From Rhodospirillales bacterium (GTDB lineage Bacteria; Pseudomonadota; Alphaproteobacteria; Rhodospirillales; Rhodospirillaceae), in assembly GCA_028278135.1 (NCBI GenBank), contig JANQEW010000029.1:402889-466888 (forward strand): 64,000 nt of DNA, read 5' to 3'. Below the pieces are notes generated by a model. That model searched no databases. It was given only the letters and a program-made list of their open reading frames with translations, and was not told the DNA's origin. This document shows, one piece after another, positions 48,517-59,118 of the stretch. The position numbers and the translations under genes were made by a program. The first letter of the stretch is position 1; each line of letters starts with the position of its first letter.

Positions 48517-49467
48517 TCAAGTGAGCACAGCCCCTGGCCTGAGCGGATAACCACGCAAGAATGAGACGGCTGCCATCGCTCTCTTACCAGCTCTCTGCAC
48601 ATGTTTTAGAGCGAGGGCACCGCCTTCACCGCAGGCAACGGTCAAGTGATCATCGAGCACTGTGCCAGGCGCCCCTCTTCTAGAGGGGGGGGTGGTTTCG
48701 ATTGCTTGAGCCATGAGAATCTTAAGGCGCGTACCATTGTGGTTACAGAAAGCACCAGGCCAAGGTGACAGACCCCTTATCAGGGCTGATAGGGTCACTG
48801 CTGGCAAGGTCCAATTAATCTGTCCTTCACTCGTGTCAATCTTCCGCGCATAGGTCACGCCTTGTGAGGACTGTGGCCGTGGTACAAGCGTCCCAGCCAC
48901 AAGGCCATCAATGGCCTGTAACAACAAGTGGGCACCCATATGAGCTAGGGTATCATGGAGCATTCCAGCGGTTGTCATCTCTGTTACGGGTACAGGAGCA
49001 GCGAGCAGAATAGGGCCGGTGTCTAAGCCATTATCCATCTTCATGATAGTGACACCACTGACTGTATCACCGCCCATGACTGCCCTATGGATAGGAGCGG
49101 CACCACGCCAGCGAGGTAGCAAAGAGGCATGCACGTTGACGCATCCGAATCGCGGCGCGGCGAGTATCTGCTCTGGCAACAGAAGACCATAGGAAACCAC
49201 CACGCCGACATCAGCCTGAAGTCTTCTCCATTCCTGCCAGGTCATGTGATCCTGCAAAGTCTGTGGCGTGCGAACGGGTATACCAGCTGCAACGGCTACT
49301 TCATGCACGGGACTCCTTTTCTCTTTCATGCCCCCCCTGGTCTGGCATGGTCGTCTGGTATAGGTGCAGGCTACCCTGTGTCGCCCCATCAGAGCTCTTA
49401 ATGACGGAACAGCAAAGTGAGATGTGCCCATAAACCCTATCCGTAACGAAGGGAACCGCGTCGTCAT
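48517..49467 (-). CDS. fmt: Methionyl-tRNA formyltransferase
   Basis: Formylates initiator Met-tRNA using 10-formyl-THF. The 316-residue protein has the N-terminal formyltransferase fold with SLLPRWRGAAPI (about 116-127) and the C-terminal OB-like domain (about 205-316). A 10-bp repeat (TGATGACCTC, 49470-49479 and 49482-49491) lies immediately upstream of the start. It follows pepA on the same strand. Confidence 0.95.
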   Translation of the reverse strand: MTTRFPSLRIGFMGTSHFAVPSLRALMGRHRVACTYTRRPCQTRGGMKEKRSPVHEVAVAAGIPVRTPQTLQDHMTWQEWRRLQADVGVVVSYGLLLPEQILAAPRFGCVNVHASLLPRWRGAAPIHRAVMGGDTVSGVTIMKMDNGLDTGPILLAAPVPVTEMTTAGMLHDTLAHMGAHLLLQAIDGLVAGTLVPRPQSSQGVTYARKIDTSEGQINWTLPAVTLSALIRGLSPWPGAFCNHNGTRLKILMAQAIETTPPSRRGAPGTVLDDHLTVACGEGGALALKHVQRAGKRAMAAVSFLRGYPLRPGAVLT

Positions 49468-49526
49468 AATGATGACCTCTTTGATGACCTCGTTCTCTCA
49501 CATATTGCGGGCGGGAGACAAAAAAT

Positions 49527-51059
49527 TCATACATCCCTTTCCTTTGGGCGACTCACCTCTTGTGCATTGCAATGCTCGGCGATAAACCGCTCCAAAAGTC
49601 TCACACCGAAGGCCGTGGCGCCTTTAGGCACGGTGACAGTGTCTTGCTTTGACCAAGTGACACCAGCAATATCCAGATGTGCCCATGGTACGCTGTGGGA
49701 GACGAATCGCTGGAGGAATTGGGCAGCAGTAATGGCACCAGCTTCACGATCTCCAGTGTTTTTCATATCAGCCGCATCGGACTCAATCTGCCTGTCGTAA
49801 GAATCGCCCAATGGCAATCGCCATAGCCGTTCACCCACGGCTTCACCAGCTGCTCGTAGCTTGTCCGCTAGAACGTCATCGTTGGCAAATAAACCAGCGT
49901 AATGTGCTCCGAGGGCAGTCACAATGGCCCCCGTCAATGTGGCAATATCAACGATGAGCACAGGATGATGATGCTCTTGAACGTACCACAAAGCGTCCGC
50001 GAGCACAAGCCGCCCCTCGGCATCGGTATTCAGCACCTCAATGGTCTGGCCAGAAGCTGATGTGACAATGTCGCCAGGCCGCTGAGCGGTCCCAGAGGGC
50101 ATGTTTTCTACCATACCGACAACACCTATAACGTTAATTGGTGTTTCGCGAGCAGCAATAGATTGCATAACACCAACAACAACAGCGGCACCAGCCATAT
50201 CCCACTTCATGTCTCCCATACTAGCACTAGGTTTAATAGATATGCCACCGCTATCAAAAGTAACCCCTTTCCCAACTAATGCTATGGGTCTCGCCTCACG
50301 ATCAGTCGCCCCAAGCCAGCGGAGTACGATAAGTAAACTTTTACGAGCAGAACCTTGTCCAACAGCTAGTAGTGCATTCATCCCCAGTTGGCGCATCTTG
50401 TGTTCATCAAACACGTCGACAGAAAGACCAAGCTTCTTCAGATGACACACCTCATTAGAAAAACTTTCCGGGTATATCACATTAGCAGGCTCACTCGACA
50501 GGGTACGAGCTAGGAATACAGCATCAATGATCTTGTTCAGCGGATCAAAAGCCTTGCAAGCTGCTGAAAAATCTGTTGTCCTAATCTGTAATTCTTGTAA
50601 AGAATGTTTTTCTTTATCTGTTTTTCTAGTTTTATATTTATCAAAGCGATAAGTACGTAGCCGGGCGCCACAGGTGATATGAGCGGCCATTGTTGCCAGC
50701 GGCAGTGGAGCATCAGCGATTGCATCGACCATCACCGCCGCCATCGTGTCATGAGCGGCAAGAAGATGACTCATGGCGAGACCGCCAAACATTTCCAAGG
50801 CTAGTGCATCAAGTTCTGCAGCTTTTCCGAGCCCTACCAGCACAATACGTGTGAGTGATAAACCACTCGGGGCTAGAAGGATCAATGATTGTTCCTTCTG
50901 ACCATCAAAATGGCTGGCGGCTATTGCCCTTGTCAAGGCACCATTGGTGCGTGTATCTATTGTAGAGGCCGTAGGCGTCAGAACACGTCCTTCTAATACC
51001 CCGACGACAATGGCACCCTCTTTCGGCAAAGTTGATTCAGCGAAGGTGATCTGCATCAA
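49527..51059 (-). CDS. pepA: Leucyl aminopeptidase PepA (M17)
   Basis: Dizinc cytosolic aminopeptidase. The 510-residue product has the M17 catalytic domain with GKGVTFDSGG and the signature NTDAEGRLVLAD; the N-terminal macro-like domain ends near residue 165. The inter-domain stretch (about 50585-50650) is strikingly AT-rich and codes for a Lys-rich segment, while both flanks are of ordinary composition. Confidence 0.96.
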   Translation of the reverse strand: MMQITFAESTLPKEGAIVVGVLEGRVLTPTASTIDTRTNGALTRAIAASHFDGQKEQSLILLAPSGLSLTRIVLVGLGKAAELDALALEMFGGLAMSHLLAAHDTMAAVMVDAIADAPLPLATMAAHITCGARLRTYRFDKYKTRKTDKEKHSLQELQIRTTDFSAACKAFDPLNKIIDAVFLARTLSSEPANVIYPESFSNEVCHLKKLGLSVDVFDEHKMRQLGMNALLAVGQGSARKSLLIVLRWLGATDREARPIALVGKGVTFDSGGISIKPSASMGDMKWDMAGAAVVVGVMQSIAARETPINVIGVVGMVENMPSGTAQRPGDIVTSASGQTIEVLNTDAEGRLVLADALWYVQEHHHPVLIVDIATLTGAIVTALGAHYAGLFANDDVLADKLRAAGEAVGERLWRLPLGDSYDRQIESDAADMKNTGDREAGAITAAQFLQRFVSHSVPWAHLDIAGVTWSKQDTVTVPKGATAFGVRLLERFIAEHCNAQEVSRPKERDV

Positions 51060-51245
51060 TGGTCCCTTTCAATTGCTCATGAGGAGATTGTATTAAGCTA
51101 ACATGATGTGTTTTGCTGGGAAACAGCCGTACACAGGTAGCAGCGGACATGCTCATGGAATAATCACATACCGCCGCAAACGAAAAAACTTGACAGTGAG
51201 GGACAAGCCTTTCAATTCTCAGCCACCGTTAACAGTTATACTAAC

Positions 51246-51320
51246 GGGCGCGTAGCTCAGCGGGAGAGCACTCGTTTCACATGCGAGGGGCTGCAGGTTC
51301 GACTCCTGTCGCGCCCACCA
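51246..51320 (+). tRNA. tRNA-Val (anticodon CAC)
   Basis: Cloverleaf: acceptor GGGCGCG/CGCGCCC, D arm GCTC/GAGC, anticodon stem CTCGT/GCGAG with loop TTCACAT, T loop TTCGACT, discriminator A and encoded CCA. A small stem TGGAG/CTCCA follows at 51328-51342. Confidence 0.98.
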
Positions 51321-51343
51321 GTGCAATGGAGGGTGACTCCACC

Positions 51344-52168
51344 TCAACATAGGAACGGACGGACCGTGTGGACATGATTAAGGGGACCGTAGCCTTTGCC
51401 GTATCCAGGGGCGGTAGCGATGGCTGTCAGTACATAGTCACGTGCCCGTCTGATAGCGGATTCTAGTCCCATCCCCTGGGCGAGACCGCAGGCTACAGAC
51501 GCTGCTAGTGTGCAGCCAGTTCCATGCGTGCTAGCAGAGTCGATGCGGGTGTGAGTCAAAAAGGTTGTCTTACCTGATCGCGTGACTAACACGTCTTGTA
51601 TAATTTTTCCCGGGTTGTGGCCACCCTTGAGCAAAACCGCTCCAACTGGTACCTCCTCCAGGAGGCGGCGAGCCGTGACGGCTACATCACCTGGTGCCTT
51701 CATCTCTTTTCCTAAGAGGACTCCTGCCTCAGACATATTGGGGGTAATCAGAGTAGCCCGAGCCATCAGGTGGATACGCAAGGCCTGAATGGCATTAGTC
51801 TCCAGCATTGCTGTTCCATCTTTGGCCACCATGACGGGATCTATGATGAGAGGAATGTTTTTGGCATGATTTTCTAAAACGTCTCCAATTTTCTCAATCA
51901 CCTCAGCCGTGGCGAGCATACCTGTTTTAATCACATCGGCGCCTATATCCTCAAGACAAACGGTCATTTGCTGAGCGATGAACGCCGGCGCTATCGGGTG
52001 GATAGCCCGCACACCCTGTGTGCTCTGGGCTGTCAAGGTAGTGACAGCAGTCATAGCATAACCCCCAAGCGCCGTCACTGCCTTGATATCAGCTTGAATG
52101 CCCGCTCCACCACCAGAGTCAGAGCCGGCACACACTAGGACCCGTCCGCGCACAGGTGTGGGAGTCAT
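51344..52168 (-). CDS. thiD: Hydroxymethylpyrimidine/phosphomethylpyrimidine kinase
   Basis: Ribokinase-like kinase of thiamine synthesis or salvage. The 274-residue protein starts with [17 protein letters not shown] (12-28) and has the catalytic GTGCTLAAS near residue 217. Its ATG overlaps the glmM stop (ATGA), implying co-translation. Thiamine diphosphate is needed by Dxs and transketolase. Confidence 0.95.
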   Translation of the reverse strand: MTPTPVRGRVLVCAGSDSGGGAGIQADIKAVTALGGYAMTAVTTLTAQSTQGVRAIHPIAPAFIAQQMTVCLEDIGADVIKTGMLATAEVIEKIGDVLENHAKNIPLIIDPVMVAKDGTAMLETNAIQALRIHLMARATLITPNMSEAGVLLGKEMKAPGDVAVTARRLLEEVPVGAVLLKGGHNPGKIIQDVLVTRSGKTTFLTHTRIDSASTHGTGCTLAASVACGLAQGMGLESAIRRARDYVLTAIATAPGYGKGYGPLNHVHTVRPFLC

Positions 52169-53589
52169 GTGATTGACACCTGGGTGTCCCTTTGAGGATG
52201 CTCCCTTTGGCCAGGCTTATCCATCTGTCGATCGGCTCTTGCCGTTGAACGTTTTATTGCTGTGACCACATCTGCTACGACTGTCGCGACAAGGGTTGCA
52301 TCCTCACCTTCGGCCATTATCCGGATGAGCGGCTCAGTGCCAGACTTGCGGATCAGCAGGCGCCCGTGGCCGTTCAGGCGTTCCTCCCCTTCGCGCACTG
52401 CCGCCATTACTAAAGAATCAGCGTCGAGGACAGTCTCAGTCACTCCTGCCAGGCCAATGTTACGCAAGATCTGTGGTAGAGGTTCAAATTGCCGAGATAT
52501 ATTACTAACAGTATTACCAGATATTACTACTTTTTCTAACAGCTGAAGCGCCACTATAAGTCCATCACCTGTAGTAGTATAGTCACTTAATATTATATGT
52601 CCAGATTGTTCACCTCCTATGTTACAACCGCTACGTAACATTTCCTCTACAACATAACGATCGCCGACAGGAGTACGAATGAGATTCAAACCTGCAGCGT
52701 GCAAGTATCTTTCGAGTCCCAAATTAGACATAATAGTGGCAACCACAGCACCGCCCTGCAGACGTTGACTCCGCTGCCATTCACAGGCTGTCAGTGCAAG
52801 TAGCTGATCACCGTCGATCAACCCTCCCTTCTCGTCACATAGCACCACACGATCCGCATCGCCGTCCAGTGCTATACCGAGATGCGCCTTGTGGGTAAGG
52901 ACTTTAGCACATATGTGACTGGGATGTTGTGAGCCACATTGATGATTGATGTTGAAACCATCTGGTTCTACACCAGTTTCAATGACCTCAGCTCCTAATT
53001 CCCAAAACACTCTGGGGGCAATTCTGTAGGCAGCACCATTTGCACAGTCCACAACAATACGAAGACCATCAAGACGTAATCCACGTGGAAATGTATTTTT
53101 TACAAATTCAATATAACGACCTGTTGCATCATCTAAGCGTCTAGCACGGCCAAGTTTACTTGCCTCAACGCGCATCCTTTCCATGCCTTGATTCATGCGG
53201 GCTTCAATGCCGACTTCCATATCATCGGACACTTTAAACCCGTCTGGACCGAAGAGCTTAATACCATTATCTTCATAGGGGTTGTGTGAAGCTGAAATCA
53301 TGACTCCTAGGTCAGCGCGTAGACTATGTGTTAACATCGCGACACCAGGTGTCGGCAGCGGACCAAGTAGAATGACATCCATGCCAACAGCAATGAAACC
53401 AGCCGTCAAAGCGGGTTCCAAAAGATAACCAGATAAACGGGTGTCTTTGCCTATGACAACTGTATGGCGATATTCTCCACGCATAAACTGGCAGCCGGCG
53501 GCCATCCCAATCTTCAAAGCCGTTTCAGCTGTCATGGGCTCTTGATTCGCCTTGCCACGTACGCCATCAGTGCCAAAAAACCTCCTCAT
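52165..53589 (-). CDS. glmM: Phosphoglucosamine mutase
   Basis: Interconverts glucosamine 6- and 1-phosphate for UDP-GlcNAc synthesis. The 474-residue protein begins [12 protein letters not shown] and has the phosphoserine motif [12 protein letters not shown] (about 99-110), the metal loop DGDADR and C-terminal [11 protein letters not shown] polar tail of about 25 residues extends past the usual end. The region around 52495-52640 is AT-rich. Divergent from cbbL. Confidence 0.96.
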   Translation of the reverse strand: MRRFFGTDGVRGKANQEPMTAETALKIGMAAGCQFMRGEYRHTVVIGKDTRLSGYLLEPALTAGFIAVGMDVILLGPLPTPGVAMLTHSLRADLGVMISASHNPYEDNGIKLFGPDGFKVSDDMEVGIEARMNQGMERMRVEASKLGRARRLDDATGRYIEFVKNTFPRGLRLDGLRIVVDCANGAAYRIAPRVFWELGAEVIETGVEPDGFNINHQCGSQHPSHICAKVLTHKAHLGIALDGDADRVVLCDEKGGLIDGDQLLALTACEWQRSQRLQGGAVVATIMSNLGLERYLHAAGLNLIRTPVGDRYVVEEMLRSGCNIGGEQSGHIILSDYTTTGDGLIVALQLLEKVVISGNTVSNISRQFEPLPQILRNIGLAGVTETVLDADSLVMAAVREGEERLNGHGRLLIRKSGTEPLIRIMAEGEDATLVATVVADVVTAIKRSTARADRQMDKPGQREHPQRDTQVSIT

Positions 53590-53749
53590 GTGCTACCTCA
53601 TTGAATCGGTGACCTCAGTTATTGATGCGCCCTGTAGGGGAGGGATAAACTAAGCCACTTAAAAATGCTGCAGTCACTATACCAGGCAGTGCGTGATGTC
53701 TGAAGAGACGACACTGTCAACGCAATATGTACTAGTTGCCCACCATGAT

Positions 53750-53795
53750 ACGGGTGGAGTACTATGCTCTTAACGGGTGGAGTACTATGCTCTTA
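53750..53795. repeat. Exact 23-bp tandem duplication upstream of cbbL
   Basis: Two perfect 23-bp copies (53750-53772 and 53773-53795) end 34 bases before the cbbL start, in the 240-base gap between divergent glmM and cbbL. They occupy the place where the RuBisCO promoter or leader should be. Confidence 0.95.
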
Positions 53796-53829
53796 AATGA
53801 GGGAATTGGGAAGCGACGGGAGGAAGGCC

Positions 53830-55251
53830 ATGTTGCCACGGAAATACGATGCAGGTGTTAAAGAATATAGCAAAATGTACTGGCAGCCAGATTACCAGGT
53901 AAAGGATTCAGATCTGCTCGCCTGCTTCAAAATCGTTGCCCAGCCAGGGGTCCCACGGGAAGAAGCTGCGGCAGCGGTTGCAGCGGAGTCTTCTACAGCC
54001 ACATGGACAACAGTGTGGACTGACCTCCTAACGGATCTTGAATATTATAAGGGCCGTGCGTATAGGATCGAGGAGGTTCCAGGCAGCGACGAGTCGTTTT
54101 ACGCTTTTATTGCCTACCCAATAGACCTGTTCGAGGTTGGGTCTGTAGTGAACGTTTTTACGTCTTTGGTCGGCAACGTGTTTGGATTCAAGGCTGTGCG
54201 TACCTTGCGCCTAGAGGACGTCCGTTTTCCGCTACATTTTGTGATGACGTGCGATGGCCCGCCTCATGGGATACGCGTTGAGCGGGACAAGCTGGACAAG
54301 TACGGCAGACCACTTCTCGGTTGTACCATTAAACCAAAACTGGGTCTGTCGGCGAAAAACTACGGCCGTGCGGTGTATGAATGTCTGCGTGGTGGACTGG
54401 ATTTCACAAAGGATGATGAGAATGTCAACTCTCAACCATTTCTGCGCTGGCGTGATCGTTTTTCTTTTGTAGCTGAGGCTATTCATAAGGCCGGAGCAGA
54501 GACTGGAGAACGCAAGGGTCATTATCTTAACGTCACAGCCGGTTCCTGGGAAGATATGTTGGAACGTGCTGAGTTTGCCAAAACTCTCGGCATGCCAATC
54601 ATTATGAACGACTACATTACAACTGGTTTTACTGCTCACACCAGTTTGTCACGGTGGTGCAGGAAAAACGGTATGCTTTTGCACGTCCATCGTGCTATGC
54701 ACGCCGTCATTGACCGCCATCCCAACCACGGGATTAACTTTCGTGTACTCGCAAAATCCTTAAGGCTATTGGGAGGTGACCATTTACACACTGGTACTGT
54801 CGTGGGCAAACTGGAAGGCGATCGAGAAGCGACGCTTGGCTGGATTGCTCTCTTGAGGGAGCGCTTCGTTAAGGCTGATCGTGCGCGCGGAATTTTCTTT
54901 GATCAGGATTGGGGTGCCATGCCAGGTGTCTTGCCCGTTGCCTCCGGTGGCATTCATGTCTGGCATATGCCAGCCTTGGTATCAATTTTCGGTGATGACG
55001 CCTGCTTTCAATTTGGCGGCGGCACTCTGGGGCATCCGTGGGGAAATGCCGCAGGTGCATGCGCGAATCGTGTTGCACTAGAGGCCTGCGTAAAGGCTCG
55101 TAATGAAGGACGGGCCCTGGAACTGGAAGGCAAGGACATCCTGACTAAGGCAGCACAATCTTCTCCGGAACTGAAAGTTGCCATGGAGACCTGGAAGGAG
55201 ATTCAGTTCGAATTCGACGTTGTAGATAAGCTCGATGTCGCAGAGAGCTGA
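53830..55251 (+). CDS. cbbL: RuBisCO large subunit, form IA
   Basis: Carboxylates ribulose 1,5-bisphosphate in the Calvin cycle. From the ATG after GGAGGAAGG it is 473 residues, the usual form IA length. Catalytic residues are all visible: Lys168 in TIKPK, carbamylated-type Lys194 with Asp196 and Glu197 in DFTKDDEN, and loop 6 VVGKLEGDR. The sequence is full-length and uninterrupted, so it should be active. cbbS follows 49 bases downstream. No cbbR, cbbQ/cbbO activase or carboxysome genes are adjacent. Confidence 0.98.
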   Translation: MLPRKYDAGVKEYSKMYWQPDYQVKDSDLLACFKIVAQPGVPREEAAAAVAAESSTATWTTVWTDLLTDLEYYKGRAYRIEEVPGSDESFYAFIAYPIDLFEVGSVVNVFTSLVGNVFGFKAVRTLRLEDVRFPLHFVMTCDGPPHGIRVERDKLDKYGRPLLGCTIKPKLGLSAKNYGRAVYECLRGGLDFTKDDENVNSQPFLRWRDRFSFVAEAIHKAGAETGERKGHYLNVTAGSWEDMLERAEFAKTLGMPIIMNDYITTGFTAHTSLSRWCRKNGMLLHVHRAMHAVIDRHPNHGINFRVLAKSLRLLGGDHLHTGTVVGKLEGDREATLGWIALLRERFVKADRARGIFFDQDWGAMPGVLPVASGGIHVWHMPALVSIFGDDACFQFGGGTLGHPWGNAAGACANRVALEACVKARNEGRALELEGKDILTKAAQSSPELKVAMETWKEIQFEFDVVDKLDVAES

Positions 55252-55300
55252 GGAGGGAGGGGCATGACCATAGAGAGAGCCCAAGTGAAGGAGACAGCCT

Positions 55301-55660
55301 ATGACGAATGACATCCGTGATTACGCATCGCAACTCTCTGATCAGAACAGCCGTAAGGCTGGCACCTTTTCCTACTTGCCTCCAATGACAGAGGACGAGA
55401 TTCACCGACAGGTGGAATACATCGTTAAAAAGGGATGGACGCCTGCTATAGAACATACAGAACCAGAACATGCTCACCTCAGTTATTGGTATATGTGGAA
55501 GCTGCCTATGTTTGGTGAATCCAGTGTTCCTCATATACTTTCTGAGGTCGAAGCCTGCCATCAAGCTCACCCACGCAACCATGTGCGTCTTATAGGTTAT
55601 GACCACCTGGCCCAGTCACAAGGCACAAGCATGGTCATTTATCGCGGCACCCAGCAGTAG
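55301..55660 (+). CDS. cbbS: RuBisCO small subunit, form IA
   Basis: The 119-residue small subunit has [44 protein letters not shown] and VRLIGYD, all typical of form IA CbbS. AAGGAGA lies 8 bases before the ATG. It forms an L8S8 enzyme with CbbL. The last 26 bases overlap the convergent ribF frame, and a large inverted repeat follows. Confidence 0.98.
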   Translation: MTNDIRDYASQLSDQNSRKAGTFSYLPPMTEDEIHRQVEYIVKKGWTPAIEHTEPEHAHLSYWYMWKLPMFGESSVPHILSEVEACHQAHPRNHVRLIGYDHLAQSQGTSMVIYRGTQQ

Positions 55661-56744
55661 TGGGATACTCGTCCTGCCATACACCTTCTCGATTCTTCAT
55701 CGAGTAGGGTGGGGTGTGTTTGAGGGAGGGGGGCCACCGCCCCGCCCACTGTTTTGCTATCTCTCCTCTTGGAGAGACTGTGCGGTGGGGTGGTGGGCCA
55801 CCAAGCGGGAGTGCAGAGAGAATGCTCCGTGCCTGTGCAGCATCTGCTGCGATCTGTGCCCGTAGTGACTCGCGACCGTCAAAACGGCGTTCTGGACGTA
55901 AGAACTCTACGAGAGCGACACGCAGATTCTGGCGATAGATGTTCTCGGCGAAGTCAAGGAGATGAACTTCTAACAGCGGTACGCGCCCCTCGAAACTGGG
56001 ACGGGAACCGTAATTCGCAACACCGTAAAAAATGCCTTCCCTCTCTTTTGGGACACTGACACGCACTGCATAGACCCCCGTGCGTGGATTCTGACATTTT
56101 TTGAGGTGTAAATTGGCTGTTGGATAGCCAAGGCCTCTTCCCCATTGGTCACCGTACCCAACACGACCCTCTATTTCAAAATAGCGGCCTAGTAGCCGAG
56201 CGGCATCGCGTGGACGTCCCTCTACTAAGTATCTCCGCACTTGGGTTGAAGAATAAATGACCCCGTCTGGGCTTCGTACAGGTGGAACTGCTGTCACCGC
56301 AAACCCACGACTCACCCCAAGAGTCTCTAGCGCTGGCACAGTACCACTCCTGTCCCGTCCGAATAAGTAATCGTACCCGACGACCACATGATGTGCACCG
56401 ATTCCTTCCACAAGAACATGATCAACAAATTCTGCTGCAGTGTAGCGAGCAAAGTTTAGGTCAAAATGCTGGGCGATTAAAAAATCCACTCCTAGTGTGG
56501 CAATGGTGCGAGCCTTTGTACGAAACGGGGTCAGACGGAAGAAATCCTTATTCCCCGCAAAGAAAGTCCGAGGATGAGGTTCGAAGGTCATGAGACAGAC
56601 TGGTCTCGCAGCAGCCAGGCCGATATCCCGTGCTCTTGCGATAACAGCCTGATGTCCTAGATGCACGCCATCAAAATTACCCAGCACCACCACACTCCCG
56701 CGTACCTCTGTAGGCAGTTTGGTGTAATGGCGGAACAAGCGCAT
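55635..56744 (-). CDS. ribF: Bifunctional riboflavin kinase / FMN adenylyltransferase with unusual tail
   Basis: Makes FMN and FAD. The N-terminal adenylyltransferase domain starts with [13 protein letters not shown], and the C-terminal kinase domain has [10 protein letters not shown]. The protein is 369 residues against about 310 usually. The core ends near AAQARSIL, and the last about 60 residues are a Pro/Arg-rich tail encoded across the inverted repeat behind cbbS and into cbbS itself. I infer loss of an older stop codon. I start at the ATG 20 bases after the MaoC stop; an upstream in-frame start is possible. Confidence 0.92.
   Translation of the reverse strand: MRLFRHYTKLPTEVRGSVVVLGNFDGVHLGHQAVIARARDIGLAAARPVCLMTFEPHPRTFFAGNKDFFRLTPFRTKARTIATLGVDFLIAQHFDLNFARYTAAEFVDHVLVEGIGAHHVVVGYDYLFGRDRSGTVPALETLGVSRGFAVTAVPPVRSPDGVIYSSTQVRRYLVEGRPRDAARLLGRYFEIEGRVGYGDQWGRGLGYPTANLHLKKCQNPRTGVYAVRVSVPKEREGIFYGVANYGSRPSFEGRVPLLEVHLLDFAENIYRQNLRVALVEFLRPERRFDGRESLRAQIAADAAQARSILSALPLGGPPPHRTVSPRGEIAKQWAGRWPPSLKHTPPYSMKNREGVWQDEYPTTAGCRDK
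55688..55802. terminator. Hairpin array downstream of cbbS (inside the ribF tail)
   Basis: A 6-bp hairpin CTCGAT/ATCGAG (55688-55704) is followed by a large nested GC-rich stem. The inner perfect stem TCTCTCC/GGAGAGA has a 4-nt loop (55760-55777); the outer arms (55731-55749 with about 55780-55800) pair over about 19 positions with two G-U pairs, one mismatch and one bulge. There is no T-run. It probably ends or stabilises the cbbLS message. Confidence 0.6.
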
Positions 56745-56763
56745 GGCCACAGAGGGAGAATCC

Positions 56764-57195
56764 TCAGGTGCGAGTTGGCATGAGGAGCACGGCCTCACCA
56801 TCTACAACTAAATGCTGTTTCACAAAACAACGTGTTACGAGAGTTGCAAATTTTCTTTTGTCATCAAGAGCTGTGACTTCTACACGTACAATTACTGTAT
56901 CGTGAATATGAACTGGAGCAAGAAATTTCAATGTTTGGCGCACGTAAATGCAACCCGGTCCCGGCATGCGCGTCGCCATACAAGCTGAGATGTAGGCCCC
57001 ACATAGAGCACCGTGGGCAATACGAGTCTTGAAGCGGGTCTTCTTAGCGTATTCCTCGTTCAGGTGCACGGGGCTGTTATCCCCTGAAACGCCAGAGAAC
57101 TGAACAATATCAGTCTCTGTGATAGTCCGTGCGAAGACTCCCCGCAGGCCAACACTTAGGTCCTCGAAATACAGGCCATTCAGTTCATCAATCAT
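56764..57195 (-). CDS. MaoC-like (R)-specific enoyl-CoA hydratase (PhaJ-type)
   Basis: Single hot-dog hydratase of 143 residues with the hydratase-2 catalytic pair Asp39 and His44 in SGDNSPVHLN and the downstream IAHGALCGAYIS. PhaJ-type enzymes make (R)-3-hydroxyacyl-CoA, for example as polyhydroxyalkanoate precursors; other MaoC hydratases exist, so substrate is open. ribF follows 19 bases downstream on the same strand. Confidence 0.87.
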   Translation of the reverse strand: MIDELNGLYFEDLSVGLRGVFARTITETDIVQFSGVSGDNSPVHLNEEYAKKTRFKTRIAHGALCGAYISACMATRMPGPGCIYVRQTLKFLAPVHIHDTVIVRVEVTALDDKRKFATLVTRCFVKQHLVVDGEAVLLMPTRT

Positions 57196-57924
57196 ACTTT
57201 TGCCTCCGCCTTACCTCTTATACTGTTAGGCGGGGTAGACTGTACAGCGAGGTCTCGCACAGAGCAACAACGCGGTCTTCTCCTCTTTTCGGGGAGCGGG
57301 GAGGAAAACATTAGCCCACCTGACACTACTTCCGCTCAAACGAGCCTTCTGTTTGTGGTGTGAATGAAAATCCCGACAAGGGGATCATGTCTTAAAGAGT
57401 TTCTATCCATTGTTTCTGTTTATTGAGCCTATCGCAATAGACTGGCTGCCGGCCTGCTGAGCCTCCTGAGAGAGATTAATGATCAAACGGTCTTCTCTGA
57501 GCCCTGTCATCCCCTTATCATGCCCTTATCATGGCAATATCTCTGAGACTGCTTGAGTCTGCTTTAGCTTGCACGATCTCATGGGTACAGGGTTATGGTC
57601 TTTTCTGGTATAGACTACATGACGTGTATGATGAAACATATCATTTTAAATTAAGAGCAATAAGGATAAAATAGTATATTAATAATTATATACTTATTAT
57701 ATAATTAGTTGCGTGTTAAGTATCTAATATACTAATTAATAATTTATTAAAATAAATTATCTCTAAAATTGCACTCCTCCTGTGTTCCTAGCAGTCATCG
57801 CCATGCGCAAACAGCAAGGACCACCCTTCTTGAAGAAGGGGAGATTGCTTTGGAAAAAGAGTCCGCGACGATCATCTGTTGACGATTAGCTCGGAGCTTT
57901 GCCATATATCCATGGCCATCCCCA
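57196..57924. other. 730-base gap upstream of metK with an AT-rich island
   Basis: The longest non-coding stretch of the window. It holds an 11-bp tandem pair (CCCTTATCATG, 57512-57533) and an extremely AT-rich island at about 57630-57770. The island has a near-palindrome around 57674-57693 and a perfect one TAATTTATT/AATAAATTA (57740-57759). A 7-bp hairpin CCCTTCT/AGAAGGG lies at 57824-57840. It should contain the metK promoter. I looked for SAM-II and SAM/SAH riboswitch cores and did not see one. Confidence 0.6.
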
Positions 57925-59118
57925 ATGACTCCATCTAGTGACGGAGCACGAGACGTGGTGAAGTCGAACTACTTGTTCACGAGCGAGTCCGTTTCTGAGG
58001 GGCATCCCGATAAAGTGTGTGACTGTATATCAGATGCTATTCTTGATACATTTATGACAGAGGATCCATATTCTAGAGTGGCAATAGAAAGTCTTGCGAC
58101 TACAAATTGTGTAATTCTGGCTGGAGAGGTACGAGGTCCTGTTGCAACTGACGTCATGATAGAAACGGCCCGACAGGCTGTCCGCGGCATCGGATATGAA
58201 CAGGACGGTTTTCACTGGAAGACGATGGATGTCCTCGTACGTGTGCACCAGCAATCCATTGATATTGCCAGAGGTGTTGATGCGGCAGCCTACAAAGATG
58301 AAGGTGCTGGGGACCAGGGAATCATGTTTGGCTATGCTTGCAACGAGACGCCAGAGTTAATGCCCGCGCCAATACAGTTTGCCCATGCCATTCTGCGATC
58401 ACTCGCCGAGGCGCGGCACAGAGGTGAAGCGTCAGTTTTAGGACCGGATGCGAAAAGTCAAGTGACTCTACAATACATGAATGGCCAGCCAGTACGAGCA
58501 CGCTCCGTCGTTGTCTCAACACAACATGGTCCAGACCTTTCACAAGCTAAGGTACGCGAGATTGTCCGCCCCCATGTCCTGAAGATTCTGCCAGCGGGCT
58601 GGATGTGTGAGGAGGCTCACTTCTATGTCAATCCCACAGGCCGTTTTGTTATTGGAGGGCCTGATGGCGACTGCGGTCTGACCGGCCGTAAAATTGTCGT
58701 AGATACATACGGAGGTGCTGCACCACACGGTGGAGGTGCGTTTTCAGGAAAAGATCCCAGTAAAGTAGATCGTTCAGCTGCTTATGCAACTCGTTATCTT
58801 GCTAAGAATGTTGTTGCTGCTGGTCTTGCCCGACGTTGTTTGATACAGTTATCCTATGCCATTGGGATGACGCGGCCGCTGTCTGTTTATGTCGACACAC
58901 AGGGCACCGGTCATGTAGACGAAGAACGTTTGTCTGCTGTTCTCCAGGAATTAATGGATTTGAGTCCGCGTGGCATTCGTGAACATCTTGGACTTAACAA
59001 ACCGATCTATGCTCGCACTGCTGCCTACGGTCATTTTGGTCGTGTACCAGAACATGATGGTGGCTTTTCATGGGAACGGACTGATCTCGTCGAATCATTA
59101 AGGACTGTCTTTGGTTGA
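57925..59118 (+). CDS. metK: S-adenosylmethionine synthetase
   Basis: Makes SAM from Met and ATP. The protein has [16 protein letters not shown], the hexapeptide GAGDQG, and [10 protein letters not shown]. The listed ATG gives 397 residues, but an in-frame GTG pair (57955/57958) has GGAG 8 bases upstream and lies directly before the conserved VKSNYLF, so it may be the true start. The stop overlaps the trmB start. SAM is the donor for TrmB and CobM. Confidence 0.96.
   Translation: MTPSSDGARDVVKSNYLFTSESVSEGHPDKVCDCISDAILDTFMTEDPYSRVAIESLATTNCVILAGEVRGPVATDVMIETARQAVRGIGYEQDGFHWKTMDVLVRVHQQSIDIARGVDAAAYKDEGAGDQGIMFGYACNETPELMPAPIQFAHAILRSLAEARHRGEASVLGPDAKSQVTLQYMNGQPVRARSVVVSTQHGPDLSQAKVREIVRPHVLKILPAGWMCEEAHFYVNPTGRFVIGGPDGDCGLTGRKIVVDTYGGAAPHGGGAFSGKDPSKVDRSAAYATRYLAKNVVAAGLARRCLIQLSYAIGMTRPLSVYVDTQGTGHVDEERLSAVLQELMDLSPRGIREHLGLNKPIYARTAAYGHFGRVPEHDGGFSWERTDLVESLRTVFG

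Noticed and set aside
57196-57924. SAM-type riboswitch in front of metK
   Set aside because: I looked for SAM-II and SAM/SAH cores; the hairpin at 57824-57840 lacks their conserved loop and pseudoknot elements.
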